Shown here piece by piece: positions 45,440 to 57,055 of a stretch of DNA of 64,000 nucleotides. The notes under the pieces are model-generated. The model searched no databases. It worked only from the letters and a program-made list of their open reading frames with translations, and was not told the DNA's origin. This DNA is from Ursus arctos (lineage: Eukaryota > Chordata > Mammalia > Carnivora > Ursidae). Positions within the stretch are counted from its first letter, which is position 1; each line of letters begins with the position of its first letter. A program made the position numbers and the translations under genes. Where the stretch lies: NCBI RefSeq assembly GCF_023065955.2, contig NW_026622897.1, positions 744,001 to 808,000 on the forward strand, in the 5' to 3' direction.

Positions 45440-46165
45440 ATGACATGAAGGTTGAAAGAAAATTTAAACAATACACAGAAGTACGTAAAAAGTCCTTCCT
45501 GTTTTACCTCCCTGGGGGGTAACCGCAGGTGTGGGGTGATTTTCTTTTCAGATCTCTGGTTTTGTTTGCATGTTTGTTTTTGTCTTTGCACGTGTAGTTA
45601 TATGAACATGAAAACATGGAACATATAGCTTTTTTTACACAAAAAAAGGAACTATACTCTAGTTACTGTTTTGCAACTTGCTTCTTAAATTCGACGATCT
45701 ACAGTGATCATTTGTCCATATCAACACAGAGAGATGGGCCTCACCGTGATGAGTATGAAGCATCGGAACACGGATGACATTTACTTAAACGCAATTATTT
45801 TGACAGGTGTGTAGGTCGTCTCTGATTTCTACTAATGTAAATTCACGGCATTGAGAGCGCCCTTCAGCCAATGTCCTGGCAACACAGCAAAAGTAATTTT
45901 GAGGAGTATATTCTTAGAAATGTGATTGTTTAGTCAGGGTATATGTGTTTTAAAAATTCTGATCAGTATTGTAAAGTGCACTTGAAACTTTACATTCCGT
46001 CTTTGTCTTTGGCCAGAGTGACAGGCCGATGACGGAGGCCCACTTTGTTCAATGTCATTTCCCTTCCGATTAACTGAGCTGGCACACCTGTGCTTATTTT
46101 ATTGGGCATTTGCATTTCCTCTTCTGGGAACTATTTGTCCATGTGTTTGGTTGCTTAGCTCTCAT
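45440..46165 (-). repeat. Old L1 3' end
   Basis: The plus strand shows reverse-complement L1 3' text: TACTGTTTTGCAACTTGCTTC, CAGTGATCATTTGTCCATATC, AGGTGTGTAGGTCGTCTCTGA and GGGCATTTGCATTTCCTCTTC. It is diverged, L1MC/L1ME-like, with no intact frame. Confidence 0.7.
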
Positions 46166-48337
46166 GCGAGCTGTATACGTGAAAATACGTCTCTATGCCG
46201 AGAGTTGTTTCAAAGCCCAGCTCGGGCTCGGAGAGGCCGCACGCTCTCGCTCCGGGCCAGCCTGTCGCCCTCCTCTCGTTGGGGCTTGTACGTGTCTGAG
46301 TCAGCCGTGAGATACGTAACTTCTCTCCTTTTCCCAGAGCAACTAGGTCAGTGTAGTGTGTAATTTAAAAGGAAAGAAACGAAATGACAAAGTTCTCTCA
46401 CTGGGCTTTAGAAGATCGTAAGTGAATGCTGTGAAATGTACGTGGAAGCAAGCACAACAAAAATAATGAAAACCACTCACCCCTGATCAGTGCTTTGCAG
46501 TTTACATTCTTTTGCTAACTAAGACATGTAAATAAATAGTGAAAATATTGGGTAAAAAATGGAAGTACCGTAACATCGTAATAGGGGCTTGGGGGAAATA
46601 GAAATAAGTTGGAGGTGTGGGACCTGGTATTGTGGAACAGGGGAGAATTCCAAGGAGGGCAATGGAGAGTTGGAGGATGGGATGGGAAGGATTTTTGCGG
46701 GAAGGAGAAAACTGTATAAACAGAACACAAGGGTGAGGGTCTATCTGGGAAAGAACCCTTCCCTCGGAATCGAGCGTAGCATTTGGAATGTTTGGGAAGT
46801 GGTCGCAGCAGTGAGGAGTCCCCGTATCAACTTTCTTTCTTTTGAGCACCATACTTGTGTTAACTCAGCCTCAAGGTTATATCATAATTTCTGTTACCAG
46901 CCGCATCTCATTCCTGGTTTACGTTGGGCATAAGATGAACTGGAATCTTCCGGTGTTTCCAGTGGACTGTGTCTAGATGGCAGGAGGAAGGTGCCACATC
47001 CCGCCATCTGGTCCCCGACCTTCAGTGGCAGTGACGGCCATGAACTCACTCATTCCTTCGTTTCTCTGCCACAGCGTTCCAGAGACAGGTGTTTGGAACC
47101 CGCCAGGCATGAGGGCCATGCTGGTGCTGGGCAGACAGACAGGAGCGTGTCAAGTTCCCTTCCTTGTGGGACGTGGAGTCCACCACGGCTGGGGAAGGGA
47201 AGCACTTCAACGCTCAGCTACATCCCCCGAGGACCCCAGGCTCAGAGACAGAGCGTCCGAAACTGCTCTTCACTCTTGCTCATGGGGGCTGCCAAGGAGC
47301 CTGCTGGGGGCCTGGAGCTGAGGGGTGGTCATCACCTTCTCATTCGGGGCAGCCTCCGTCCTAATTCACTGCATTTGCTCTATCTGCTCACAGCAGGTGA
47401 GTAGCCTTCAGTGGAAGAAGGATGTTTTACTGGAGTTTAAAATACTGATTTCTTGTTAATCCGATGGGCACGTGACCGTCTAGCATATGGGGAAAGGTGG
47501 CTCTGTAATCTGATTTGTTAAACACCTGTTACTTCTTTGAAGGTACTTTTGTTCAAATTGCTCACTTTTGTATTATCTTGTTCTAATGCTTGCTGTAAAT
47601 CATAAATGTACCAATAATCAGCTAATAAAATTTTCAACTCGCCAGATTTCTATATCAACAAAACAATTTGCATTTTCCTGGTATCATGTAAATCAGGCAC
47701 TTTATTTACAAGACACCATGGAAAACAGTCTGAGTTCCGGATTAGGGAAGGCAGGCCCGTGGCGCTGTGGGGACGCCTCGGGAGGGACGCCCTCTGGCCT
47801 CATTTCTGGCACTTGTTACCGTGGCGCCCAGGCGCGAGCTGTCCGTCCTGCTTTCCTCTCAGGTGACGCGAGGAGGACTGGTTTCACAAGCCGTCTCTCT
47901 TGCCCCGTCCAGCTGCCAGGAACAGCAGCAGCGCACGCACAGCCACACCCGCGAGCTCAGGGGACACGCGCATGGGCTGCCCCAGAGCCGCGTGGCCGCC
48001 CCCTGCCCAGGAAGCATACCCGCCGCACCCGGCAGCCTGAGCTCCCCTGTGTCCTTCCTTCAGCTGCAGCCACAGGCAGTCGCTCAGCCTCTGGAGCTTC
48101 CATTTCTTCAAGTGGGAGAGGACGATGACCCGAGCACGCACGTCATGGAGATGGTAGGAAGGAGCGATGACAGGCTCCGCGGAGAAGCCCCAGAGCCTGC
48201 GGGGCCCAGCAGGTGCTCAGCAATCGTGCTTGCCTTCTCTGAGACGCGTAGTAGGTCCCTGTCAGCCAGGCGTTCTTGGGGTTTCTCCAGCCTCGGAAGC
48301 ACAAGCCTCCGGGATTGCACAGAACCGTTACTGGTTA
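46166..48337. other. No recognised gene
   Basis: From about 47700 the sequence turns GC-rich. A 253-codon plus-strand frame (47767-48528) and others overlap on both strands. None shows a domain, and the longest runs into a SINE, which argues against a real gene. Confidence 0.35.
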
Positions 48338-48522
48338 GGGGCGCCTGGCGGGGGGGGGGTCTGTCGGTGAAGCAGCTGCCTTCAGCTCAGGTCTCGATGC
48401 CGGGGTCCTGGGATCAAGCCCCGCAGGGGGCGCCCTGCTCAGGGGGAGCCTGCTTCTCCCTCTGCCCCTCCCCCTGCTTGTGTGCTCTGTCAAATAAATA
48501 CATGATACCTTTTTTTAAAAGT
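48338..48522 (+). mobile_element. Carnivore SINE (SINEC)
   Basis: GGGGCGCCTGGCGGGGGGGG head (with an expanded G-run), CCTTCAGCTCAGGTCTCGATG, CTTGTGTGCTCTGTCAAATAAATACATG tail and final T/A run. Full length with moderate divergence. Confidence 0.88.
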
Positions 48523-49884
48523 TGCTAATTTAGAAGTGCTGTCCCTGACAGGCTCCAATTTCAATGATGTAATCATAATTATGATTTTAATGAACGAAGC
48601 ACAAGCCAGCCTCTAGGTGGCCGGCTGCATTCTGAGAACGCTGGGCGTATTAAAGAGCTCAGCTCCTAACAAGGAGGGTACAGCGTTGTCACCCCCCGGG
48701 TTACCCAGAAGCACGTCTGTCCACGGCTCGGGACACCCAGCTGAGGGGCCGTGAGTGTGTGAAGCCACGAGGTCTGCCCCAGAACTCCTGCTCTGAACCA
48801 CTCGCTTGATTATTTTATAAGAACTGCCGAGTCCGCCCCTCGTTGCTTATGACCTCCTACCGTCGGCCATTGGCGGCTCCACGGGGCCTGCGGGTGGCCT
48901 TCTGTCGGCGACCCAGGCTGCAGCCCCTCCCCAGCCACCCTGAGTCCGGGCACCATGGTCAGGGGAACGCTGGTCGGGACAAGTGACGGACAGACCCTGG
49001 GTGAAGACAGACCCGTGTCTGTCCTGCCGTGGAAGAGGAAGAGGAAGGGGAGCACCTCCCACGCTGCCCGCCGTGCTGGGGGCGCTGGCCTTCCTGAAGC
49101 TCTCGATTCACAGGGCTTGTCTTATTCACTACGTAGTAATTACGGGCCTAACTCAGGACCACCGGTTAGGTGCCGAGGACGTAGCAGGAAGGTGAGACGT
49201 CCTCGCTGCCCGTCCAAAGCCGGGGTGCGACACTAAGGAGCAGGCTGTTCTTAACCCCAGGTCGCAACGAGGCAAGGGAAGCCTGGAGGGGCTGAGGAGC
49301 CGGGGTCCGGCATCCGAGCTGGGAGCTGGGGCCCTGGTCTCCGTCGTTAGCCCTGGTCCTTGACCCAACCAGCCACCCGCTGAAGTCTGTTCCTGAAGGC
49401 TTTTGGTCGCAAGTGACAGAAAAGGAAATGCAACAGCCTTAAACTCAACCAGGAATTCTGGAATTTGCCCTGAGACCAAGGCCTCGGCAGGGCAGAGAAG
49501 GTGCTGGTGTGAGGGAAGCCTTGGCCCCGGGAGTCCCACGGAGTGGACAGTGTCTCCCTCACGCTCTTGTTCCTGTGTCTCTGCATTTTGGATGGATTTC
49601 TTCTTGCGTCAGCCGGGTTTTCTCCACGTCCCGGGGTGCAGTTTCTGGCCTAGTGGCTCACGACAAAGCGCAGAAGGCGGTGCCCTGCTCCCCGTAGTTA
49701 GAACCGTCCTGGGGAATCGGATTGACAGCACGGATGACAAGCGTGCCTCTGCCCCCATCACTGAGGCCAGACGGGTGAGGGGCTCTGATGTCTCTGCCTG
49801 CACCACTTACTGCTTCTGTAGCCAGCGCTGACGGCTGACGATCAAACTGGCTGTGGCACAAATGTGGCCTCTGAAGGGCATGAG
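48523..49884. other. GC-rich sequence, no recognised gene
   Basis: Overlapping frames on both strands with no domain. 49380-49480 (AGGCTTTTGGTCGCAAGTGACAG ...) resembles an old interspersed repeat I cannot name. Confidence 0.35.
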
Positions 49885-50930
49885 CAGTGCCAACGCTGAG
49901 TAAGCACCCGGCAACATCAGTGCCAACGCTGAGTAAGCACCCGGCAATGACAGTGCCAACGCTGAGTAAGTACCCGGCAACGTCAGTGCCAACGCTGAGT
50001 AAGTACCCGGCAACGCAAGAGCCAATGCTGAGTAAGTACCTGGCAACGTCAGTGCCAACGCTGAGTAAGCACCCGGCAACGACAGTGCCAACGCTGAGTA
50101 AGTACCCGGCAATATCAGTGCCAATGCTGAGTAAGTACCCGGCAACGCTAGAGCCAACGCTGAGTAAGTACCCAGCAACGCTAGAGCCAACGCTGAGTAA
50201 GTACCCAGCAATGTGCCAACGCTGAGTAAGTACCCGGCAACGTCAGTGCCAACGCTGAGTAAGTGCCCGGCAATGTCAGTGCCAATGCTGAGTAAGCGCC
50301 CAGCAACATCAGTGCCAATGCTGAATAAGTGCCTGGCAACATCGGTGCCAATGCTAGTAAGCACCCGGCAACGTTGGTGCCAATGCTGAGTAAGTAGCTG
50401 GCAATGCTAGAGCCAATGCTGAGTAAGTACCTGGCAACACTAGAGCCAATGCTGAGTAAGTACCCGGCAACGTCAGTGCCAACACTAGTAAGTACTTGGC
50501 AATGTTGGTGCCAATGCTGAGTAAGTACCCGGCAATGCTAGAGCCAATGCTGAGTAAGTACCCAGCAACGCTAGAGCCAATGCTAAGTACCTGGCAATGC
50601 TAGAGCCAACATTGAGTAAGTGCCCAGCAACATTCGTGCCAATGCTTAGTAAGTACCTGGCAATGCTAGAGCCAACACTGAGTAAGTACCCAGCAATGTT
50701 CGTGCCAATGCTGAGTAAGTACCTGGCAATGTTAGTGTCAACGCTAGTAAGTACTTGGCAATGTTAGTGCCAATGCTTAGTAAGTACCTGGCAATGCTAG
50801 AGCCAACACTGATTAAGTACCCAGCAACGTTCGTGCCAATGCTGAGTAAGTGCCTGGCAACGCTAGAGCCAATGCTGAGTAAGTACCCGGCAACGTTAGT
50901 GCCAATGCTTAGTAAGTACCCAGCAATGTT
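49885..50930. repeat. 33-bp minisatellite, about 32 copies
   Basis: About 1,046 bp made of a 33-bp unit containing GCTGAGTAAGTACCCGGCAA, then a variable CGTCAG/CGCTAGAG/TGTTCG segment and TGCCAA. Early units at 49885-50330 are nearly in perfect register; later ones carry more substitutions (for example CTTAGTAAGTACC) and a few are shortened, so the array has aged from one side. Because 33 is divisible by three, all frames stay open for long distances, which explains the repetitive 185- and 112-codon frames; these are not genes. Most units carry GTAAGT, the core of a splice donor. Confidence 0.96.
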
Positions 50931-51204
50931 AGCTGAAGCACAGATTCTAGTGAGGGTCTAGTACAGTACCTTTGCCCCAGGACTAATGATACTACACTCT
51001 CATATTCAAATGCTATGCTGATCGAGTTTGTTCTACTATCATGGCCTCTAAAAAAGTTAATTAGGAAGCCTATCCTGTTTTATTCTTCTCTAAATAACAT
51101 TTGATATGTGTGTTCCTTGATGTTTAAAAAACATTCACCCATAAAAGCACTGGGGAGTAGGTTTGGGAAGAGGATGTCAATATTTACTTAAAATTCTTTC
51201 TTGG
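50931..51204. other. Flank of the minisatellite
   Basis: AGCTGAAGCACAGATTCTAG directly after the last unit resembles the end of a MIR or L2 element. No gene is seen. Confidence 0.4.
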
Positions 51205-51315
51205 TGGGGTGCCTGGCTGGCTGAGTTGGTAGGACATGCAACTCTTAATCTCGGGCCCCACTTTGCACACAGAGATTACTTAAAAATAAATGAAAATTTA
51301 AAAATAAAATAAAAT
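51205..51315 (+). mobile_element. Short SINEC-type element
   Basis: GGGGTGCCTGGCTGGCTGAG, CAACTCTTAATCTCGGGCCCCA and AGAGATTACTTAAAAATAAA form a diverged tRNA-head SINE with an A-rich tail. Confidence 0.78.
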
Positions 51316-51317
51316 TC

Positions 51318-51510
51318 TTGGAGCCCCTTGGTTAAGCATCTGACTCTTGACTTCAGCTCAGGTCAGGATCTCAGGGTTGTGAGATTGAACCTGTGTTAGT
51401 CTCCATGCTCAGGGAGGAGTCTGCTTGAGAGTCCCTCTCCCTCTGCCCCTACCCCTGCTCATGCACTCTCTCTCTTTCTCTCTAAAATAAAATTAAAAAA
51501 TAATTTTGAA
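51318..51510 (+). mobile_element. SINEC, diverged
   Basis: GGAGCCCCTTGGTTAAGCATC, GACTTCAGCTCAGGTCAGGATC and a CTCTCTCCTCTCTCTAAAATAAAA-like end make a second SINE adjacent to the first and in the same orientation. It probably inserted into the A-rich tail of the neighbour. Confidence 0.8.
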
Positions 51511-51778
51511 AAATAAAAATAAAATTATTTCCTGGATATTGGGTGTATTTAAATTTGCACAATTACTAGTATATGGTAGGTGCTCAAAATAGGTTAGTTT
51601 CCTCTCCGACAGGAACACAAAGGAGACCGTACTGTTGAAGATAATTGAGAAAGGATAAAACTTTAAGAAGATTTAAGAATTTTAAGAAGATTAATGTGAG
51701 AACAGTGTTGAGAAAGACAAGTATTGGAGAACCCTTTGGGACTGTGCTTCTCAAAACCTGGTGATGAAGAACCAACGT

Positions 51779-51989
51779 GTTTTTTTCTTTTTCTTTCTCT
51801 TTTTAAAAAGATTTTATTTATATATTTATTTGAGAGAGAGAGAGGGCGAGTGTGCGAGCAGGGAGGGGGGCAGAGGGAGAGGGAGGGGGTCAAGCAGAGT
51901 CCATGCCAGGACCCCAAGGGACCTGAGCCAAAATCACCAGTCAGATGCTCAGCCAACTGAGCCACCCAGGAGCCCCGTTTTTTTCTTTT
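51779..51989 (-). mobile_element. SINEC with T-rich target-site duplication
   Basis: The SINE lies at about 51792-51976 on the minus strand (head GGGGCTCCTGGGTGGCTCAG). GTTTTTTTCTTTT occurs at 51779-51791 and again at 51977-51989 and is a likely target-site duplication. The GA-rich stretch GAGAGAGAGAGAGGGCGAG is the reverse of its CT-rich body. Confidence 0.87.
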
Positions 51990-53198
51990 AAAAATTTAAT
52001 GTTGATCATTTGTAAGACACAATTATGAATGGCTAGCAAATTAAACGTCAACAACTGGTATACAAAATACATGCCCGATGACCTATTTTTTCATAAAATC
52101 ACTTTCTCAAGTTATTGTAAACGTTTCTAAAGAATTGCTGTCAATTTCTGTACTTACCTTGGGTTGGCCTGGGGATAAGCTCTTCATGGGAGGGTGCTGG
52201 TCCCTGCTGGCCGGGTGGGGGTGGGGGGTGCAAGAACCCCCATGTCCATACTGTCCAGTCAAAGACCACTGGGAATGCATCTGTTCCTGGGCCATCAGGG
52301 CTCTTCCTCAGCGTAGCCCTGCAACATTCTGGTCAGAACTAATGAGGACGGACTTTCTGGGGGCGGATTTCGGCTTGTGTTGGGTCCTACTGAGGCATGG
52401 GGTCTTGCCTGCGGTTGGACGCCGTCAGCAAGCAGGGCAGCTCTATGACTAAGTATTTTGAGAGGTGCAGGGATAGATAGAATCTAAAGCTTTAATTGGC
52501 CAAGAGACAATGGCCACTCATTTTTAGCTAGGATGGAAAAACATTTGGGTTATTTTTGTGGTTTGGACATGTTCCTGTTTTTGTCTGTGTTCAGATAAGA
52601 TCACGGAGCAGCCTGGTCTGATGATGTTCCGAGAAATCGCTTCTGTTCCACAGCAAGGCCTTGTGGGGAGTGCCTGGCCGGCCCCCAGGCCTGCTTTCTC
52701 TCTCTCACCTCAGTGAGGTGACCTGGACTGCAAAAGGTTAAAAGCATTTGAAAAGTAAAGACCGGATGTGGTGAATGGCTGTCACGTTCTGTGAGCAGGC
52801 AGGCGCTTTCCGACACGGCGTCCGGGCTGCACTGACTGTGTGCTCAGGCCGTCGGGGGCGGGCCTCAGGAATGTGCGTTTCTAACCAGTCCCAGGAGCTG
52901 CCGAGGCTGCCAGGCCACGCGTGGAAAACCACCGCAGTCGGGGGGAGTTTCAAAGGGGGGATGTTTACAGGGAGGGAAAGACCTGTTGTAGTTAGCGGCA
53001 TTGCCACGCACGCACAGTCTAGTGCCTTCTGGAAACACTCTGGTCCGTTCTGACACTGGGCTCCACCGTGTGTTTTCCTGGTTCAAGTGACCACTCTCCC
53101 ACGGGAAGCTCACCAACGAAGATTCCCTATAACATAATTTGTGCAGATTGTTGACAAATAAGTTTGTAATTAACATGAAAGTAAAATTTATGTGTTTA
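51990..53198. other. No recognised gene
   Basis: No gene or named repeat identified. A 124-codon frame at 52078-52452 has no domain. Confidence 0.35.
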
Positions 53199-53380
53199 GG
53201 GGCACCTGGGTGGCTCAGTGGGTTAAGCGTCTGCCTTCAGCTCAGGTCATGATCCTGGGGTCCTGGGATCAAGTCCCGCATCGGGCTCCCCGCTCAGCGG
53301 GGAATCTGCTTCTCCCTCTGCCTTTGCCCTGCTTGTGTTCTTGTTTTCTCTCTCGAATAAATATAAATAATCTTAAAAAA
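53199..53380 (+). mobile_element. Carnivore SINE (SINEC)
   Basis: GGGGCACCTGGGTGGCTCAG head, TTAAGCGTCTGCCTTCAGCT, TCTGCTTCTCCCTCTGCC body and a TAAATATAAATAATCTTAAAAAA tail. Flanks ATGTGTTTAG and ATGTGTGTAT may be a partly decayed target-site duplication. Confidence 0.9.
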
Positions 53381-53865
53381 TATGTGTGTATATTGTCCAT
53401 CTTCCAGGAAGTTCCCAATTATAAACAAGCAGATCCGTTTCAGGAGAATGGGTTAGAAAACCAGCAATTCAACCCCATTATCTGCAAATGGATTTAGTCA
53501 CAAATGGATATTGTACTAAATGCAAAGTAACTCTTCCAATCCCCCTTTTAAACTATTCTCCTCTGTCACTGTTAAGACAGAGTTCGGTAAAAGATGTAAT
53601 TGCTTATGCTTTTGAAATATATAAATGTCTGTACTAAACAATTTGACATTTTTTCTGAGACATTTGGTGAAAAGAGGAAGTGGTAAATAGGGTGGAACTG
53701 GGTGGTCTCTAATTATTCCGAAACAAATTGCTGCCGTTTACTCCCTTCTACATCTGGCCGCACAGGGGATAAAGGAAAAGAAGAGACACGGACTCTTGCA
53801 GCTCAGGTGGGTGGCCTCCATCTTATGATTTATGTGGATTCAGTTGATTCTTTTTGTTGTTGTTG
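53381..53865. other. No recognised gene
   Basis: AT-rich. A (TTG)n run, TTGTTGTTGTTGTTG, lies next to the following SINE at about 53855-53870. Confidence 0.35.
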
Positions 53866-53867
53866 TT

Positions 53868-53984
53868 GTTTTAAATATTTTATTTTTTAAAGTCATCTCA
53901 GCACCCAACATGGGGCTTGAACTCACAACCCCGGCATCAAGAGTCACACGCTCTACGGACGGAACCAGCCACGCAAGTGCCCCT
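53868..53984 (-). mobile_element. Short SINEC-type element
   Basis: The minus strand reads AGGGGCACTTGCGTGGCTGG at the head and GGTTGTGAGTTCAAGCCCCA in the middle, with a short A-rich tail, a diverged tRNA-head SINE. Confidence 0.8.
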
Positions 53985-54598
53985 GATTCTGTTAATTCTT
54001 GACCTAAAAAAATTAATTCTCCTGCAGGGAGTCAGTGTAAGAACTTGCGGATATGATTTTCTACAGCTCTCTCACGAGTCACACACAGTTTGTGAACTCT
54101 CTTGTCGCCAGGTCCCAAGAATCTGGTGATTCAGGAAGAGCAGCTCAGGCACCTGGCAAGTGTTGCTCCACACGTGGGAGACGTGCTTTCTTTCTGCAAG
54201 AAGCTCATCATCTCTAGAGAGAGTGGGTCTTGGTAGGGAGCTAGATCTGCCGATCCAAGAGGAGAGTTTCGGTGCAGCTCGGAAGGAAATCAAGTGGAAC
54301 AAGGAGGTTAGCCTTGGGGCTGAGGAGGGTCTCGCGCTGATGAGCTCTGGACCAGGAGCAGGTCCCGCTCTGAGGAAGAGCCTCGCTCCAGTGTGTTTCC
54401 CCGTGTGAGCTCTTCTGCACCCTCCTGCACCCGGCCCCGGGCCGTGCGTCTCGATTCCAGCATGCCCACCTGGTTCACGGCTCTTCTCAAGTGTGTTTCC
54501 GGTATGAGAAGCATGCTGACGACGGGGGCGTTCGTGGAGACGGCAAGGAGATGGTGGCTCCGTGAGGACCAGCCTTCAGGCGCTCGTCGTGCAAACGT
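53985..54598. other. No recognised gene
   Basis: A 137-codon minus-strand frame at 54308-54721 lacks any domain. Nothing else identified. Confidence 0.35.
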
Positions 54599-55120
54599 GA
54601 TACATGTTAAGGCAGCACCTGCTACGTGCCAGGCACGGATTGAGTTTCTGGGGCTCCCGCAGCCAACAGCTCGCACAGCTCTTGCCCCAGCGAGGTGAAC
54701 CTTCTGGTGGGAGAGCCTCACGTGGTCCTGGAGGGATTAACGCAGAGATGCTTGGATCCCAGACAACGCCGTGGCCGGGACTCCTGCTTCGGATGGGAAA
54801 ACGTCCACAGTCTGTAAAGTCTTTGAGGTCTTTTGAATGGGTAAACATTTAGTCAATCAACAAACACGTATTAAGCAACTTCTTACTGCCAGGTCACTGG
54901 AAGTGCGAGCATGCAGAGACTCTGCCACCAAGGAGCAGAGTCCTGCTGGGGAGAAAGGCCCGAGCAGCACCGAAGCACGGGGTAGGAATAAGTAAGGGGA
55001 CGGGAGCGCACCAAGGAGGAAGAGAACACTCAGGCCGAAGGGGTTCCGAAAGGCGGACATCAAGGTCAGTTTCAAGGGATGCAGAGCACTTCAGCAGGCG
55101 GAACGGACCTCACAAACAAG
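54599..55120 (+). repeat. L2 LINE fragments
   Basis: CACCTGCTACGTGCCAGGCACGG at 54617, and ATCAACAAACACGTATTAAGC with AAGGAGCAGAGTCCTGCTGGGGAGAAAG after 54850, both follow L2 3' text on the plus strand. Confidence 0.6.
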
Positions 55121-55284
55121 GTCACGGAGGCCATGAACAAAATGGTGTATGATCCTAGTCTTGATGCTAATTCCCAGGGAATAAAAATGGGGCGGAGGGC
55201 AGTGGCCTGGGATACGCAAGCATCCGCACCGTTGGAGGGCAGATCCCAGGATTTGGGAAGGAGACTGGTCTTATATTTATTCAA

Positions 55285-55480
55285 ATTCGTGCATTCTTTT
55301 AAAAATCATTGAGTCCGTATTATGTGCGGGAAACTTTGTTACACTGACTGGGTTTCAGAAGAAAATGAGACCACGTTCTTGTTCTCAGGGAGGGTCCAGG
55401 CTGCTGGAGGGCCACAGACACAATGAACTAGGTAGAAGAGAGTGTCGTAGGTATTGTGTAGACATTTGGGTCAGGACAGC
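55285..55480 (+). repeat. L2 LINE fragment
   Basis: TCATTGAGTCCGTATTATGTGCGGG, CACGTTCTTGTTCTCAGGGAGG and CAGACACAATGAACTAGG resemble L2 ('attgagcacctactatgtgc ... ctgccctcagggag'). Confidence 0.6.
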
Positions 55481-57050
55481 GAGACCACAGAGACTAAATG
55501 AGGAGGAAAGTGGGAGGTGAGGAAAGAGAGAGGAAGGAGAGTTGATAGAGGCGCTGACCTTGGAGATGACAGGCCGCCACCAGGAGGATGGGCCGTGAAG
55601 GGAGTCCCCAGGAGCCGGGAGGGCAGCTGAGTCAGCGCTTGTCCTGAGCATGGGGCACACGTCACGAGGGGCCTCACTTCTCATGCCGGGACTTCTCAGT
55701 ACCTGCCGCGCAGGCCTGCGCTAACGCTCGCAGGGCCCAGGGCAGGAGCACAGGTACGGTTGCCCGGCCGGTGCCCGTCTCCGCCTGCCCCCTCCTGCGC
55801 TCCGCAGTCCGCACACACATGCGTGAACCGCACCGTCTGCAAGTCCAGGCTCGGTCCCAGCTCCCTTCAGTGACTTGCCAGGACATCTGGAAAATAACAC
55901 TGAAGAGAAGACGCTGCTTCCGTCCTGCCCGTGTCTCTCTCCTGAGACAAGCCGCATCTGGTCAACGTGGAGGGAAGATGCTGACGGGACACCTGGCCCC
56001 GCTTCTGGGGCTGACGGCAGCCGACGAGGCTGGCGAGCACTGTGGCGTCGGAGTCGGGGGCACGGGTGAAGCATGCAGAAGCAGGTGTGGAGGGACAATC
56101 TTGGGACGGTGCACAGAGAGACCGCCCCTCACGGACGAGATTTACAGCGGGTCAGTGGTCTGCTGTACCGTCACGGGCTGGATCAAAGACCGGGAGCCTG
56201 GGCCCGCAAGAATCACAGCCCATGAATCCACCTGATCCTGAGTCCCAGCTGCCATCCACTGGGCCGAGTCTCCCACTCCTGCGCCCGTCACCCCTCCACC
56301 CTGGTAACTGCTCCCTGCTGCTGTCTGTGTCCGCACCCTTCCGGCAGGACTCGCAGCTTCTGGCAGTTTCCCTGACGCATGAAGGACTCTAGAATATTCG
56401 GCAAAGCTCCAAAACCCTGTGCCTGGGCCCCTGCTTCCCTGGATGACCCGCGTACCACCTGTCTGGATGCTGCTGCTTCCCTGGGTCAGGACCCGGAGCA
56501 GAGCCTGGCTCCCGCCTGTGCCAGGACGTACAGACCTCTTGCCCCGACCACCATCACTTAGCTCAGGTCTGGTTGGAAATTCCTCTCCTTGTTCCTTCGC
56601 CCCACGCTTGAAGTTCCTTAAATCCATAACTTGAAAAACATGTTCCCTTTGCTCCAGGGAAGGGAGGGTTGACTGTACCAAAGATGAGAAAACATATTTC
56701 CATTTCACTTTCGAGTACGTCAAAGAGAAGGAAGAAAAACACGGGTGAGATTATACTTTGAAGCCGTGTGAACGTAGTGGTGGCTGGTGGCGGGGAGACT
56801 GCCAGTGCAAGGAACACCCAGGCCTCGAGGGGCCGGCCCGCCAGACCGCTGGTGGGACGGTGGCAGGGACGGGTGGGGCTGCCTGGTTTTCAGAGTGGAG
56901 CGTTGCAGGGAGCCTGCGCTCAGGGATCCCACATCTGACCTGGTGTGCAGGGCGGGCGGCGGTGGGGCGCTGGGCACCGGCGGTGTGGGACGAGCAGCCA
57001 GGCTTCCTCCTGGGTCTCCCTGCCACAACCACACACGACACTCTGACACT
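55481..57050. other. GC-rich sequence, no recognised gene
   Basis: Several overlapping frames of 110-193 codons on both strands, none with a domain. No named repeat identified. Confidence 0.35.
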
Positions 57051-57055
57051 AGCTC

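Noticed and set aside
47767..48528. 253-codon plus-strand open frame
   Set aside because: It continues straight into a SINE (48338-48522) and overlaps other long frames, as expected in GC-rich non-coding DNA.
49807..50364. 185-codon minus-strand frame with 11-residue repeats, resembling a repetitive protein
   Set aside because: It is the translation of a 33-bp minisatellite. All frames remain open for the same reason, and there is no start context, promoter or signal peptide.
49885..50930. CRISPR-like array (regular 33-bp repeats)
   Set aside because: Units are head-to-tail without unique spacers, in mammalian DNA with SINEs and L1s. It is a minisatellite.
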